This document shows positions 1 through 11,900 of a stretch of DNA of 64,000 bases, in pieces. How positions within the stretch are numbered: the stretch's first letter is position 1; the number at the start of each line of letters is the position of its first letter. The notes beneath the pieces were generated by a model that was given only the letters and a program-made list of their open reading frames with translations, was not told where the DNA came from and did no database searches. The stretch is taken from the NCBI RefSeq assembly GCF_026210795.1, contig NC_089438.1, positions 4,733,501-4,797,500 on the forward strand, given 5' to 3'. Made by a program: the position numbers and the translations under genes. This DNA is from Rhizophagus irregularis. Lineage: Eukaryota; Glomeromycota; Glomeromycetes; Glomerales; Glomeraceae.

Positions 1-686
1 TTTGAATATCATCCAATTGAATATCATCTTGTTTAATAAGAGTAATCAAGCATTTTTCTGAAATTGAATTGAAATCGATTGAATTAAAAATTTTTTCTGG
101 TTCTTTAGATATTAATTCTATACAAAAGTTTTGTAATTTTAAGAAAGTATCATTATTAAAACTTGTTTGATATATCAAGTTAAAATTTTGGTTTATCCAA
201 TTTTCTTTATTGATAATCAAAAATGATTGTAAATGAGTGATTAATTCCTGAAGACTAAGTTCATTGGCAGCGACCAAGATTTTAATGATATCTAAAGTAT
301 CATATTCTTTTAAAGAAAGTCTCCCTCCATAAATATATCTTTTTTTTTAAAAAAAATAATAATAACAAATTAAGTAAAATAAGAAATATATATCACATAT
401 ATATAACATATTATAATTCGCTACCTTACCTTAAAATTATCTGAAAAACTTCGGGTGAAATATTCGGTAATTTAATGTGTGTTAAAATCCCATCATTTTT
501 CTTTCTATTGGTTGATAAAATTCTTCGCAAATAAGGAGAACGATAATATAAAATAACCATATGAGCATGAAATATTTTTACGTATGGGTCATTACCAACT
601 TCAATAGTAGTATCATAGTATTCGTTATCTTCTAAAATTTCAAGTAAATTTTGAGATAATTTTGGTAGAAATGTATTGTCATCCAT
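1..686 (-). CDS. BTB/POZ-BACK domain protein, 5' part (runs off the window)
   Basis: Two exons are visible. Exon 1 is 686-430, starting at the ATG that opens MDDNTFLPKLSQ; an in-frame ATG eight codons earlier (710) is possible but less likely. It ends before a GTAAGG donor. Exon 2 runs from 338 (after an AAAG acceptor) through base 1 and stays open; the join restores one reading frame (IILR to YIYGGRLSLKEYDT). The first ~100 residues carry the BTB fold signature: YYDTTIEVGNDPYVKIFHAH, then YRSPYLRRIL and IKLPNISPEVFQIILRYIYGG. The visible part of exon 2 (QELITHLQSFLI, NWINQNFNLIYQTSFNNDTF) matches the BACK-like helices that follow. In fungi of this type such proteins usually continue into a TLDc or Kelch region, which lies outside the window. 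BTB proteins commonly act as Cullin-3 substrate adaptors; that role is inferred from the family. No break is seen. Confidence 0.85.
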
Positions 687-710
687 TTTATAAGAATTTT
701 TGTGTTTCAA

Positions 711-2223
711 AGAAAAAAAAATTGGTATATTGTATGGCTAATCGGTTTTATATGGTAAATCTCGGTTAAATTCGGCCCGAAAAAGTATATGTCATGTGTT
801 AAACAATTACATTACACCACTTAAAAGGTTTGTTGGCCGCTGATCGGGATCGTATTAAAAATCGAAGATCAAGTTAATTGAAGTCAATATAAGTGTACTT
901 GTAATTTATAACGCTATCATAAAAGTTTTTTTCAGTGATAATTACGTATCTGGTGGTGGCGCACAATCATCACGCATCGACCTTAATAAAAAATTTTATT
1001 ATTAAAAACGAAAAAAATCATTTTTTTTATTAAAAACGAAAAAAATCATTTTTTTTATTAAAAAAAAAAAATGAAACACACCTAACACACCTGATTTTTT
1101 CATAAAAAATCGTCATTTTCTCTATTAAATGATTTATTAGTTAATAAAAAAAAAAGTCATTTTTTTTATTTTAAAATGGAAAAAAAAATCATTTATTTTT
1201 ATTAAAAATGAAACAACTGATTTCTCATAAAAAAATCGTCCATTTTTATTTTATTTAAAATGAAAAAAATCATTCTTTCTTGTTTTAGATAATTCTTGAT
1301 TTGCAATTATACAATACATATTTTTTTTTGATTTATTAATTATTAGTCAGAAGCTCACCGTTTTGTTAAACGTTTTTTCCCAAATATGTTATTTTTCAAT
1401 GTCAATTTTTTGAATGTTCAAATTCCCGAACTTTGGATCATTTTCTAAAATTCCAATTCCATAATTCTAGCTAAATTTCCTGAAACCCAATTATTTGAAG
1501 GAAAATTTCCCGAATCCCAATTTCCAATATCTAGACTACTTTTTTTTTTAATTTATTGCATAATATATGTATTTACTGTATATATCAATAAATAATAACA
1601 AGGATTAGCGTCAAGAATTTTATTGTCAAGTCATTAATGTACTTATCTGTTAGTCTGTTACTGTATGTACTAGTTAAATTATTACGTAGTAGATCATTCT
1701 TACGTAAAAAAGTTTACGTACATATTGTATTATTATTTTCATTATTATATATTTTTTATATTTAAAAACTTTGATTAATTAATGTTATTTTATTTTAATT
1801 TTGTAATCAAATAATCCTTTGGCTAAAATGGAACGAGTTAAAAAGAATCCTAAATCATAGGAAAATATTTTAGGAATTAATTTTATTTTTCGCCATAGTG
1901 ATTTATTAAATATAAATAAGGTTTTTAAAAAAGAAATTTAGTAAAAAGTTCATACTTCAAGAAAATGGCGCTCGGGAAATCATACTGTAACCGGTCAATT
2001 AATTAAAGAAAAAATCCCATTTAATAAAAGATTCAATTAGACTATTAGAGGGTAATTGAAAGTGTGATATTGCGCCACCGTCACATGGTAAAACGGTGAT
2101 AATGTCGATTGATCACATAAATTAATTTTCAAATACAAAAAAAAAATATAAATTAACCCTGAAAAAATTAGGTTAAAGCAGCTGTTCAGCAATAAAAAAT
2201 ATAAAGAAAATATAAACGATAAG
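711..2223. other. intergenic, AT-rich with short tandem repeats
   Basis: No coding signal is seen. About 981-1270 is an imperfect tandem repeat of a roughly 28-30 bp unit mixing runs of T, 'attaaaaa' and 'cgaaaaaaatca'. The rest is low-complexity A/T sequence. Confidence 0.5.
981..1270. repeat. imperfect short tandem repeat
   Basis: The core 'ttttttattaaaaacgaaaa' and decayed versions recur about every 30 bp, with 'gaaacaactga'-like interruptions. It is low-complexity and probably grew by slippage. Confidence 0.5.
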
Positions 2224-2870
2224 ATGATTTTTAAACCATTTGAGAATTTTGAAATTAATGAATTTGTTTTGTGATATATGTAGTCTATATTAATACAAAT
2301 ATTTTACTCATGTTCCTATTCCTATTCATTGGTATTCTTCCTTATGCTATTTGTTTTAAAGGGGATGTCACAAAATTTTATAAATATTGTTACGAGAAAT
2401 ATGGTGACGTACATGAGATTACCGGTAATTTACGATCTATAGTTTTATATCGAGCAGAACATCTTGAAAATTTGTTGTCAAAAAGTACACATGGGATGAG
2501 ATGTCAAAATCACGAGGGATTAAAAGAATTGGGAATTGAAGGAAAAGGAATAACGTACAATAATAATTTTAACTGAATAGCTATTTTGTCACCAAAATTT
2601 ACTGATGAAGTTAAACGAACATTTCAATGAATTAGAAAGTTATTGGGATAAGTTATTTCTTGAAGAAGAAATTATTAAAATAAGTTAGATTTTATTAAAT
2701 AGTTTAATCAATATAAAAATGGTGGTATTTATAAAAAATGATATGATTATTAAATTGTTAACTGATAAAAAGTCTTATTCAATGGAAGCTTATTTTGATA
2801 CACTTAGTGATGAAAAATCTGATCATCAATCATCAGCGAGAGTCGAAGATTTCGTAAAAATTATTTTATA
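2224..2870 (+). pseudogene. cytochrome P450 relic (N-terminal half)
   Basis: This is a decayed copy of the P450s found at 32.5-60.3 kb. It opens with ATG at 2224 (MIFKPFENFEINEF, compare MISKLFENFNYLSL in P450-1) and hits a TGA at 2272. It then continues in another frame with a hydrophobic anchor and YEKYGDVHEI, HLENLLSK and HEGLKELGIEGKGI (compare KKYGDLFEF and HELGALGKGI). After a stop at about 2574 further pieces follow in changing frames: SPKFTDEV, NELESYWDKLF, NDMIIKLLTDKKSYSM and AYFDTLSDEKSD. Homology fades by about 2870. The I-helix, ExxR and heme-binding regions are gone. It shows at least three frame changes or stops, so it cannot encode an enzyme. It lies about 30 kb from the main cluster, so it is either an old dispersed copy or the edge of a once larger array. 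Confidence 0.85.
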
Positions 2871-3535
2871 ATTTCTCATTTTTTACGACGTTATTTTTTT
2901 TTTTGATTTATAGTGAAAAAGTTATTATTATTTTTTTAGATCTCTAATGAAAAATTATTATTAATTTTTTAGATTTTTAATACAAAAAATATTATTTTTT
3001 AATCTTTTAATGAAAAAGGTTATTTTTTTAAAAAATCTTATAGTAAAAAAATATTATTTTTTTAAAATCTTTATTGAATATACTGTGTATATATATTTTT
3101 ATTTATTTAATTTTCTAATGAAAAAATGGGATTTTTTTTAATAAAACAAAATGAAACAAGTTTCTTAAAATGTTTATATTTTTAACCATATTTTTTTAAT
3201 TATAAATACAAAATATCTTGCTTGGAAGATTAAGTCCTATGCAAAATTAACTAAATCAAAAAAACTATAGCTGGGACAATTTGAAAACACCGATTATCAA
3301 ATAAAAATCCGAGCTTTAAAGAAAAATTCTCACAAATTTTCTTGCTTTTAAACAATGGTTATCAAAAAAAAAAATAATAATAATAATTTTAAGAAAAATT
3401 CATGGGAATTTTCTTTCTTTTAAACAAAGTCTCCAGTAAATCACATATTCTAGTTTATTATGAATAGTAAGATATGCAAATTACGATTCACATTACGACA
3501 TTTTGTATTACAGCAATATGGCGGCTTAATTCATT
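2871..3535. other. intergenic with A/T tandem repeats
   Basis: 2880-3130 is an imperfect tandem repeat of about 35-40 bp ('tttttaatgaaaaaggttat' and variants). The remainder, to about 3535, shows no coding signal. Confidence 0.45.
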
Positions 3536-3760
3536 TCAACATGATAGAATACTTGAATTGATGTTGGTGCAATATTTTACGCCGCCATGCAAAATTCTGA
3601 ATTGGTGAAATCTAATGCAAAAATTATTTCTTTCCTCAATTGAAACATCCTTTAAATTATCACAGCTAATAAGAAATTTCAGTTGGTTAAAACACTGATA
3701 CATATACAGGTAAATAGGTATGGTAACTTCTTCCAGTACTTGGAATAACACACGATCTAT
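3536..3760 (-). CDS. unrecognised possible terminal exon
   Basis: An open stretch of about 70 codons on the minus strand ends at a stop at 3536. It is less A/T-biased than its surroundings and reads like protein: VLEEVTIPIYLYMYQCFNQL, ISCDNLKDVSIEERNNF, FHQFRILHGG. An acceptor-like 'atatatag' lies just upstream on the minus strand, so this could be the last exon of a multi-exon gene or a relic of one. I do not recognise the family and see no convincing upstream exons. Confidence 0.25.
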   Translation of the reverse strand: MDRVLFQVLEEVTIPIYLYMYQCFNQLKFLISCDNLKDVSIEERNNFCIRFHQFRILHGGVKYCTNINSSILSC

Positions 3761-4599
3761 ATATATATCAAATCGTATGATCGTAATAAAGAATGCAATT
3801 TATTAATTAAGAATTTTATTAATTAAGAAGAATTTATATATATTCGATTTATGGGATATTTTAAGAAGTCACTCATAAATTAAATCTAGACAATTGCATA
3901 CTTAATTGTTACAGTTATAACACAGTTTCTCACTTTGTATGAAGCTGACTTCCTAGTTATAGTTTCGCTGAGAGTGAGTCTCTGAGTAATTCAGGGAATT
4001 ATTTTAACATTTAAAAAAGTGTTATTATTGCCACTACTAGCAAAAATAAAGTTACTTTTCTTTTAAAGCTTTGATATAGTGGTTAACTAGAAGGAGTTTC
4101 TCATTAATTTACTTTTTGTTTCATTTTTACGTTAGAATTATTGTCTGCATACTTTAATAATCATTTATGCTTTGGTTCTACTAGCTTATCAAAAATTGTA
4201 TCACTAATAGACATTATAAATATCGTCCTAATAAATACTAGCTTACACTTCCCTTTTTTAAAAAGAATTTGTCTCAAAACCATCTATACTAATTAATGTT
4301 ATTAATTACGTATTAAATGCGTCCTCAAAATTTTTTTTATCGCTCGCTCACTCTTTAAAATGTTTCTTCATAATTTTGTCTACTATCATACTTCAATAAA
4401 TTTGAATTAATTAAAGAATTATAAAACCTACTAATTAAAGAAGAACGTGAAGACTCATCACTGAATTGCCATTCATTATTACTATCTTTAAATAATATTA
4501 TTTTTAAATAATACCATAAAATAGTAAATTATATCAATAAATACATTGACTAATTAATAAGTAACAATATTTACAAGATCTCTATGCAAGACATTACAT

Positions 4600-5260
4600 T
4601 TTCATTATCCACCTATAATTTGAAATGTCAATTTTTTCTTATCATTCCAAGTCAAATATTTATTTTTTGGCCATACAGATTGCGGACAAACAACTGAAAC
4701 AAGTATATTAGCATATTACATAAAGGGATATTCATAAAATGTAAATATAAAAATGTGAAATAAAAAAATTTCTAGTAATTACTACCTAACCTATTTTTAG
4801 TTCATATCTAACAGATCATTTTTATTACCAATTGCATTATTCAAATTTTTACAAATAATATTATTATTTGTTTTGGTCAATACTACTTTGAAATATGTTC
4901 AACAAAGTAATTCAGTATTCTTTATTTCTGCACAAGGTATAAATAACTAGATAAAGAAATATTGGTAAACCTGCAAATTTATAGATTTCAAAAAGTTATT
5001 GAAGACCTCTAAATAGAGAATATCATTTCTATAAAAAAAAATTATTATTAATCATTACTATAACTTGATAAGCCACTTTAATTATATACATTTACCTTGA
5101 AGGAGCTGGAATAGTCACTAAAGACGCATCATTAATGTAAACTTCTCTTTTTCATTTTTAGATCCTTATTATTACTTTAGCATCTGATCCAATAACAATT
5201 CGGAAATTTCTTCTTCTTTAGAAGCGGCTTTGAGCAAGAATGACGATGGTATTTGAAATT
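4600..5260 (-). pseudogene. decayed coding fragments, family not recognised
   Basis: On the minus strand several short pieces look protein-coding but lie in different frames with stops between them. They are EFQIPSSFLLKAASKEEEIS (about 5255-5175), VIGSDAKVIIR in the overlapping frame, VYINDASLVTIPAPS (about 5140-5097, followed by a GTAAAT donor-like site) and VCPQSVWPKNKYLTWNDKKK (about 4700-4600, preceded by TTTCAG). This may be a multi-exon gene whose exons I cannot join, or a pseudogene. The breaks in frame favour the second. No function is assigned. Confidence 0.25.
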
Positions 5261-7076
5261 CAGAATATTTTAATGAATATATACTTTTTAGAAAAATCAT
5301 AATATATATTGGTGTTGAAGCTTAAATAAAAAAAAAAAGATATCAGTATAATAAAATCATATGTACTTATAGTAGATATTAAAGTTTTGAAGAAGAAACT
5401 AGATCCTATATAAAATAGTTTAAAAATAAATATAAGTGAGAACATTATATAATCAAAGTTTTTGCTTACAATATTTTTATCTTCAAATAAGGATTACCTC
5501 ATATCAAACGTAATACCCGAATATACATTTGTAAATACCAATAATGATTAAAAAGTAAATTTTTTTTTTTTTTGATAAATCATTTTATACCAATAAAAAA
5601 ATTATAATAGAAAAACATGAAATGAACATAAATGTAACATTATAGATTTGTATTAAGGCTTTTTGTACATTTAAATAAAACATTATCAATCTAACCGATT
5701 TCAACCTATGACAATAAAAACAATAGCACTGGTCAATTATAAGTTCCGGTCCATTTTTTGAGGTTGACAGGTATTATCTTTTTTGAGTTTACTTTTACTG
5801 TGATTTTTCTCATTTTCTTCCTAAATTTAATTTGACTTTACTCAAGCAGTAAATATGATGAAATTAGTTACTATTTTATTTAATGTTGTTAACTCTGAAC
5901 TGGAAGTAAATCGAATCTTAAATTTTCTTCATAAACTAAAGTGTATTACAAACATGTGATTAACAGTATGAGAGACCAGTTAACACTATATTTTCACGTG
6001 TATTTTTTTTTGATTAAAAAAAAATAGTAAAATAAATAAAAGTGGAATATCAAAAATATAGAGTAAAGAGAAAGAATGTTGATTATTTTAGACTTTACTT
6101 TAGAACTGTTAGAACCATATATCAAACAAAGTATATAAAATAAAATAATAGATGAGAAAATGAGAAAGCTTATTTCTGAAAATCTCTCAGAAATAATTCT
6201 TTCTCACCTTTCATAAGCAATAGTATCACATAACCAAAAAACACTATGTATTTTATGAGTAAAGACAGTTTATATCAAATGAAATGAACATTAAAAATTG
6301 CGATACTAAGAAAACTAATTAAATAGACTTGATTTACTATATTTAAGTTTAAAAAAGTGTGTGTAAAAGTTATAGCTATTGGTATGATGCATTATCGATT
6401 ATGTACTATATTACTTTAGCTTTAGAAAAAGGAATAAAGAATACTTTTATGAAAAAATTATTTTTTTTTCTTTTCTAAAGAAATTTTATAAACTTTGAAA
6501 TTGAAGTTTGATCTCAAATTAATTTAATTTAAAAAAATTTCAAAAAGAAAATATGTATAATACATAATTGATAACCTTTGAGAAGAAATTGAAATTAGCT
6601 AAGCTTATCTTTAAAATTCATTTACTTAGTAAATTGATGATTTTAAAAATACTGTCATAGTATATTAAAAGATATCAAATTTAAACTTTCCATGTATTGT
6701 CACCCTATTAAAATTCCTCAAAGCTTCAAATACATTTCACATTTATTTTCTATCCAATTTACATAAAAATATTGCACAGTAATTAAGCTTGGTATTTAAC
6801 AAGAATATACAAACCATTATTAAAATGCCAGAAATTTTGCAGAATATAATGAAAAGTGTTTGTATAAAATTTTTATAGGATTAAATAATAGAATTTCATT
6901 TCATTCGAATTCAAAAACAAAGTAGATACAATAACAACAACACAGTCTATCAAGAATGACTGTTTGTGCCAAATGTATATTTAAATTATTAAATCAATGT
7001 CAAATTTCAATAATAATTTTTCTTTTTTTTTTCGAATTATAATTAATAAATTATTAATATTCGTCATAAAATTCAA
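5261..7076. other. intergenic, nothing supported
   Basis: AT-rich sequence with only short, compositionally biased open frames. No gene, RNA or mobile element could be supported. Confidence 0.4.
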
Positions 7077-7316
7077 TTGCAGACTCTATCTAAAGAAGAT
7101 ACAACAAAAGTAAAAAGTACAAATTTTATTAATACCAATACAATTCAATATAATAGCATCAAAGAATTTTTTGATTGTAACAAATTTATTATTAATAAAG
7201 AAATCAGAAAATGGGCAAACATTTTCTTAACAAGTAGACATTTCAATGAATCTTTAAAAAACTTGTCTCTTTCGCCCATATTCGATTATTCTAAACTAAA
7301 TAGACTAGTCTCTTAG
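7077..7316 (+). CDS. unrecognised open frame, possible terminal exon
   Basis: An open stretch of about 79 codons follows an acceptor-like 'aattgcag' and ends in TAG at 7316. It has a fairly protein-like composition (IKEFFDCNKFIINKEIRKWA, LTSRHFNESLKNLSLSP). No upstream exon or family is recognised. It could be a last exon, a relic, or chance. Confidence 0.2.
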   Translation: MQTLSKEDTTKVKSTNFINTNTIQYNSIKEFFDCNKFIINKEIRKWANIFLTSRHFNESLKNLSLSPIFDYSKLNRLVS

Positions 7317-7498
7317 TTCTAATAACCAAATCAAATATAACTATGTACGCAGAGAAACTCTTCTTATGGTTAGTCAAGAGATAGTAAAATAGTTATTTAT
7401 TTATACCTTAAAATAACCTCAACCAAAATTATCCTGAATTCTGCAATCTACACTGACTCAATTTGCTCTAGTTATCAAGTTCACGAAGATAACAATAT

Positions 7499-7903
7499 TA
7501 GGGATTGGAACCGGTTAATGTTAACCGGTTAATTAACCGGTTAAGATGGTTAACCGGTTAAAGGATTTTGAAAATCGGTTAACCGGTTAAAACTATATTT
7601 ACCATAATTCTAGTCAGATTTATATAATGCGGCCCAGAGACATGTAAATTGTGGCCACGTGTTCCTAAACTTGAAGTTTTAATGCCGAATTTTTTTCTAT
7701 TTATTTATAATAATTTTAGTGATACATAGTCTTCCTATAACTAAATTATAACTAAATATGCAAGTAAAATCCAAAATTGGTACAATTTGCAGTAAAAAAA
7801 GTTTTTAAAATATTTTTAATATTAACCGGTTATTAACCGGTTAAGACCCTTGGTTAACCGGTTTTTAACCGGTTAAGGTTTTTTTGGACGGTTCCAATCC
7901 CTA
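7499..7903. mobile_element. hAT-type MITE with intact 8-bp target-site duplication
   Basis: A 405-bp element is bounded by perfect 15-bp terminal inverted repeats: TAGGGATTGGAACCG at the left and its exact complement at the right. The flanking octamers are identical: aacaatat at 7491-7498 and again at 7904-7911. An 8-bp duplication is the hallmark of hAT transposases. Both ends are packed with the palindrome AACCGGTT or TTAACCGGTTAA (several copies in 7510-7600 and 7820-7880), which would be subterminal transposase-binding repeats. It has no coding capacity, so it is non-autonomous. Confidence 0.92.
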
Positions 7904-8234
7904 AACAATATTCCATCATGTTATAGAATAATTAGGAAGTTAGAATATGTGTTTGTATTAAGGCTGAAGTAAGACAAGTTAGGGTATGTTAAGGTCAGGA
8001 TTTGGATATATATTACAGTATTAGAGTAAGGTACTCATTATTTAAGGCTAATTGTTTTAATATATACAAATTTCAATAGAACAATCTTGCACAACAAAGA
8101 TTACAATCAGGCATTCTTATTTTTAGGAAAAAATCTCATTATGGAACAAATGTGAGAATTTTGGGCAAAATGCAAACAAGGCTTTATGGAAAATCAATTC
8201 TAGTAAGATTCAATAAGAAAACTATTCCCTGCAA

Positions 8235-8370
8235 AAAAGTTGATCTGTTTTTATATTCCATCTTTTTCCGTAAAAGGCTCATATTTCCAGAATTAATAAC
8301 CTTATATCACGGAATTTATCAAATCATTTACATTTCCGTGAATGGATCTGTGAAAGGCTCATTTTTACAG
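8235..8370 (+). repeat. dispersed repeat, copy 1
   Basis: The stretch with 'aagttgatctgtttttatat', 'ccgtaaaaggctcatatttcc' split around it, and 'gaatggatctgtgaaaggct' reappears inverted at about 31912-32015. The motif aaaggctcat occurs twice inside each copy. It is probably a fragment of a transposon; ends and duplication were not found. Confidence 0.55.
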
Positions 8371-8951
8371 AGTTTTTACGTGTTTATTGTGTAATGTCAC
8401 ATGATGATGCAGAAATAATGGATAAAATTTTTTATAGGGATTTTATCAAAAATTCGAGAGAATCTATCGCACTTAAATTAAAAATATTAGTAAAGCTATA
8501 GTACATATAATTTTTTTTATCAAGTACATCTACTAAGTATGTAATAATATTTTTAAATAAAAATTAATACATATTAGCTAATTTTACATTGGTGAATTGA
8601 TATTGATTCTTATATATTAATTATATAAATATTTTAATTTAAATATAAGTATAAAACATTTACAATAGTATAAATGGTTATTTAAATGACTTATATAAAA
8701 GAACTCTAAAAGTTTAATGATCTTTTATTAAACCTTTTGATAAAAAAAAAATATTTAATAAATATAATAATATAGATAAAAACATAACTTCCCAAAATAT
8801 ATTTTTTCTTTCGTTAAAAAATACGAGTATTATAATGTTCAATAAATACTAGAATATATATTCATATATTTTGATAAATACTAAAGATTTTCATTTCAAT
8901 GAATAAATAGCTATTTATAAACTGTACTATAATCCATCAATATGGTTAATT
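8371..8951. other. intergenic 3' flank of the microexon kinase gene
   Basis: AT-rich, no open frame of note. It should contain the 3' UTR and poly(A) region of the minus-strand gene that ends at 8952. Confidence 0.4.
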
Positions 8952-11900
8952 CTAAACTGCTGCTAAATTTTTTAATTCACTTTTTTCTTGGTTTAATTCT
9001 AATTTCAATTCATTCAAATTCTTTCTTAATGAATTTATATCTTCTTCCATCATATTAGAATTTAATTGAATTCTGGTTCCTTCTTGAGAATTAGTAGCAA
9101 ATTTAAAAATTTTGTATTTATCAAGATTAAAAGAATTCAACCTAAGAATATTTTCAATCTTAAGGCTAACTTCCAACTCTTTATTTTCCTGAACAACATT
9201 TTTTAAGGAATAATGATTTTTGTTCAGCTCTAATAATCCATCATTATATTTTACAAGAGTATTTTGAAATTCTTTAGTATACTTGTCAGTTAATTCAGTG
9301 GTTTTCATACTTCTAGTAATATCAATAGAGTTTACTAAGCGATTATAACAATTTTGCAGTTTTTTAATAGCTTCTTCTCGTAAAGTTAGAAAAGCTTCCT
9401 TGGTTTTCAAAAAATTATTAACTTGTTTAAGAACTTGTTTTTTTCTATTGGCATTATAAGAAACTGAAGTTCTTGATAATTCTTGTTGGAGTTCATTTAT
9501 CTCTCTTTGTTTAGCTTCTTTTTCTTTATGAACTTCCTTAGTATTTTCTCCACTGGTTAATTTATCTATTAATTCCCCTTTGACTTTACTCAATTCTTTT
9601 TCTTTGACTTTTAGTTGTTTAATACGCTCTTGATCAAGAGTAACAAGATTCTTTTCTAATTCATTCACTTTATCTTCTTTAATCTGCAAAGCTTGAGTTA
9701 ATTGCATTTTGATTTGTTCTTCAATGATCAATTTTTGTTCCAATTGAGCCATTTCTTTTTCCAACTTGGCTTTCAATTCAGTAGTAAGCTTTTGATCTTG
9801 TAAGAGATCACTCATCTTATTTTGCAACCTAATTTTTTCTTGTTCTATTTGTTCATAATTAACTTGAAACTGTTTTAATCTATTTTCTAATTGCTCTTTT
9901 TGTTCAATTAAGCTTTCTTTGTAAGATGTTAATTCTTGAATATTAGCTTCTGTTTGAGCTAATTTTTCTTGCAATTTAGTTTCTTCTTGCTTTAAATGGC
10001 TGATTTGATCTTGAACTTGCTGGTTAGTTAGTTTATTTTGTTTTAACTGTTCAGTTAAATTGCTAGCTAGGTTTTGCTTTTCATTTTGTAGGTCAATAAT
10101 TTGGGTTTGTAAAATATTTTCTTTTTTTGCAAATTCTTTAATTTGTTCAGCTAAATTAAGCCTTAGATTTTGATTATTTTGTTCAAATTTAAAATTCCTT
10201 TGTTGTAAATCAAATAATTCATTTTCTAACTTAAGATTTTCTTCCTCTATTTGCTTATAATCAATTTGAAATTGATTTAATTGATTTTTAAATTGAGAAT
10301 TTCTTTGTTGTAAATTAACTAACTCATTTTGAGAACTTTGATAATAAGTTTCAGCAATCTTTTCTAACTTAAGATTCTCTTCTTCTACTTGCCTATGATC
10401 AATTTGAAATTGATTTAATTGATTTTTAAATTGATCTTGCTGAGATTTTAATTCTTGAATAATGGTTTGAATTAATTTATCTTGCAGATTATTTTTTTCT
10501 TGATTTAACTGACTGATTTGTTTTAACTGTTCAGCCAGCTTGCCATCTAAAGCTTGCTTTTCACTTTGCAGGTTTGTAATTTGGATTTGTAAAGTACTTT
10601 CTTCTTTTGCCAATTCTTCATTTTGTAAAATTGGATTTTGTTGTAAATTATCAGGAGATTCTTGAAAACCTTTTAGAATTTCATTTAATTCTTTACTAGT
10701 AAAATCAAGTAAATGACTTGTATAGCATGCTTTTGGATGGGAATTCACAATAAGGTTATTATGCTCAATTGGTGCATTTATAAATTCCATAATATCACTT
10801 TTTAATTCTTCATTAATATCTTCAATTTTCTTATTTTCAGAAAGAAAAATCCAATTTTTAATAATATCTAAAACTTCTTCAGATGATGGCCTTTTTAATG
10901 GATCTTCATCCCAACATTTTTTCATCAAATCTACATAACATTGTGGAGTATTTTTAATAATTTCAGGACGTTTACCTTTACAAATACTTAAAGCAAGTTG
11001 AAAATCATGTGCTGTATCATTAAATGGTGGAATTTCAGATGTAAATTCCCACATAATTATAGAAAAACTATATATATCACTAGCTTGAGTATAAGGTTGA
11101 CCTCTTAAAATTTCAGGTGCTATAAATGGTAAAACTCCATAAATATTATCTTCCTTTAAAAAAGAATTTGCAAGTTGATATAATCCTAAATAATCACTAA
11201 TATAAATATGTATATACGCATATTCATCACATAAAATATTACCATCATGAAAGTTATAATGAATAAGATTTTCTTTATGAATATCATTAAGGCCCACAAT
11301 AATTTGATATAGATTAAATAATTTTTGTACCCAACTTTTTGTCATTTCTGTTAAACATCTTCTTAAATTACCCTTATTTGTATATTCCATTATTAATATA
11401 TAATTCAAAGTATCTGGATCTTTTGTAAATCCATATATTCTAATAATTCTATCTGAAAAATTAATAATTTTCCACTATAAAAAATAATATTTATTAGTAA
11501 ATTAGCATAAATAGTAAACTATAAAATTATAATATTGAATCATACTTCATTTAAAAATTCATTTAAACTTTCATCTGAACTATTAAAATAATCAACATAT
11601 TTAAGAATTACTTCAACATCTTCATATATAGCTTTATATATAGTACCCAATCCTTCTTTATTAAGATATTTAATATTCTTAAATTTATCATAAGGGATCC
11701 ATTTTAAAGAATTATTAGTAATAAATTTATCCACAATTTTACTTCCACTAGTACCCAATCTTTAAATATAAAAATGAAATTATATTAAAATTTAAAATTT
11801 AATGTTAAATAATATTAATTATACTTACTCTAAATAAAATTATAAAATTTTAATATAATAAATAATTAATTAATTTAAATTTTATATAAATAATATATAA

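Noticed and set aside
5260-5445. A hydrophobic 61-codon frame on the minus strand resembling a small membrane protein.
   Set aside because: Its composition (Phe/Ile/Tyr/Ser) is what AT-rich non-coding DNA gives, and there is no supporting signal.
8152-8394. An 80-codon frame at 8.2 kb (+).
   Set aside because: Most of it is the dispersed repeat that reappears inverted at 31.9 kb, where it is not open.
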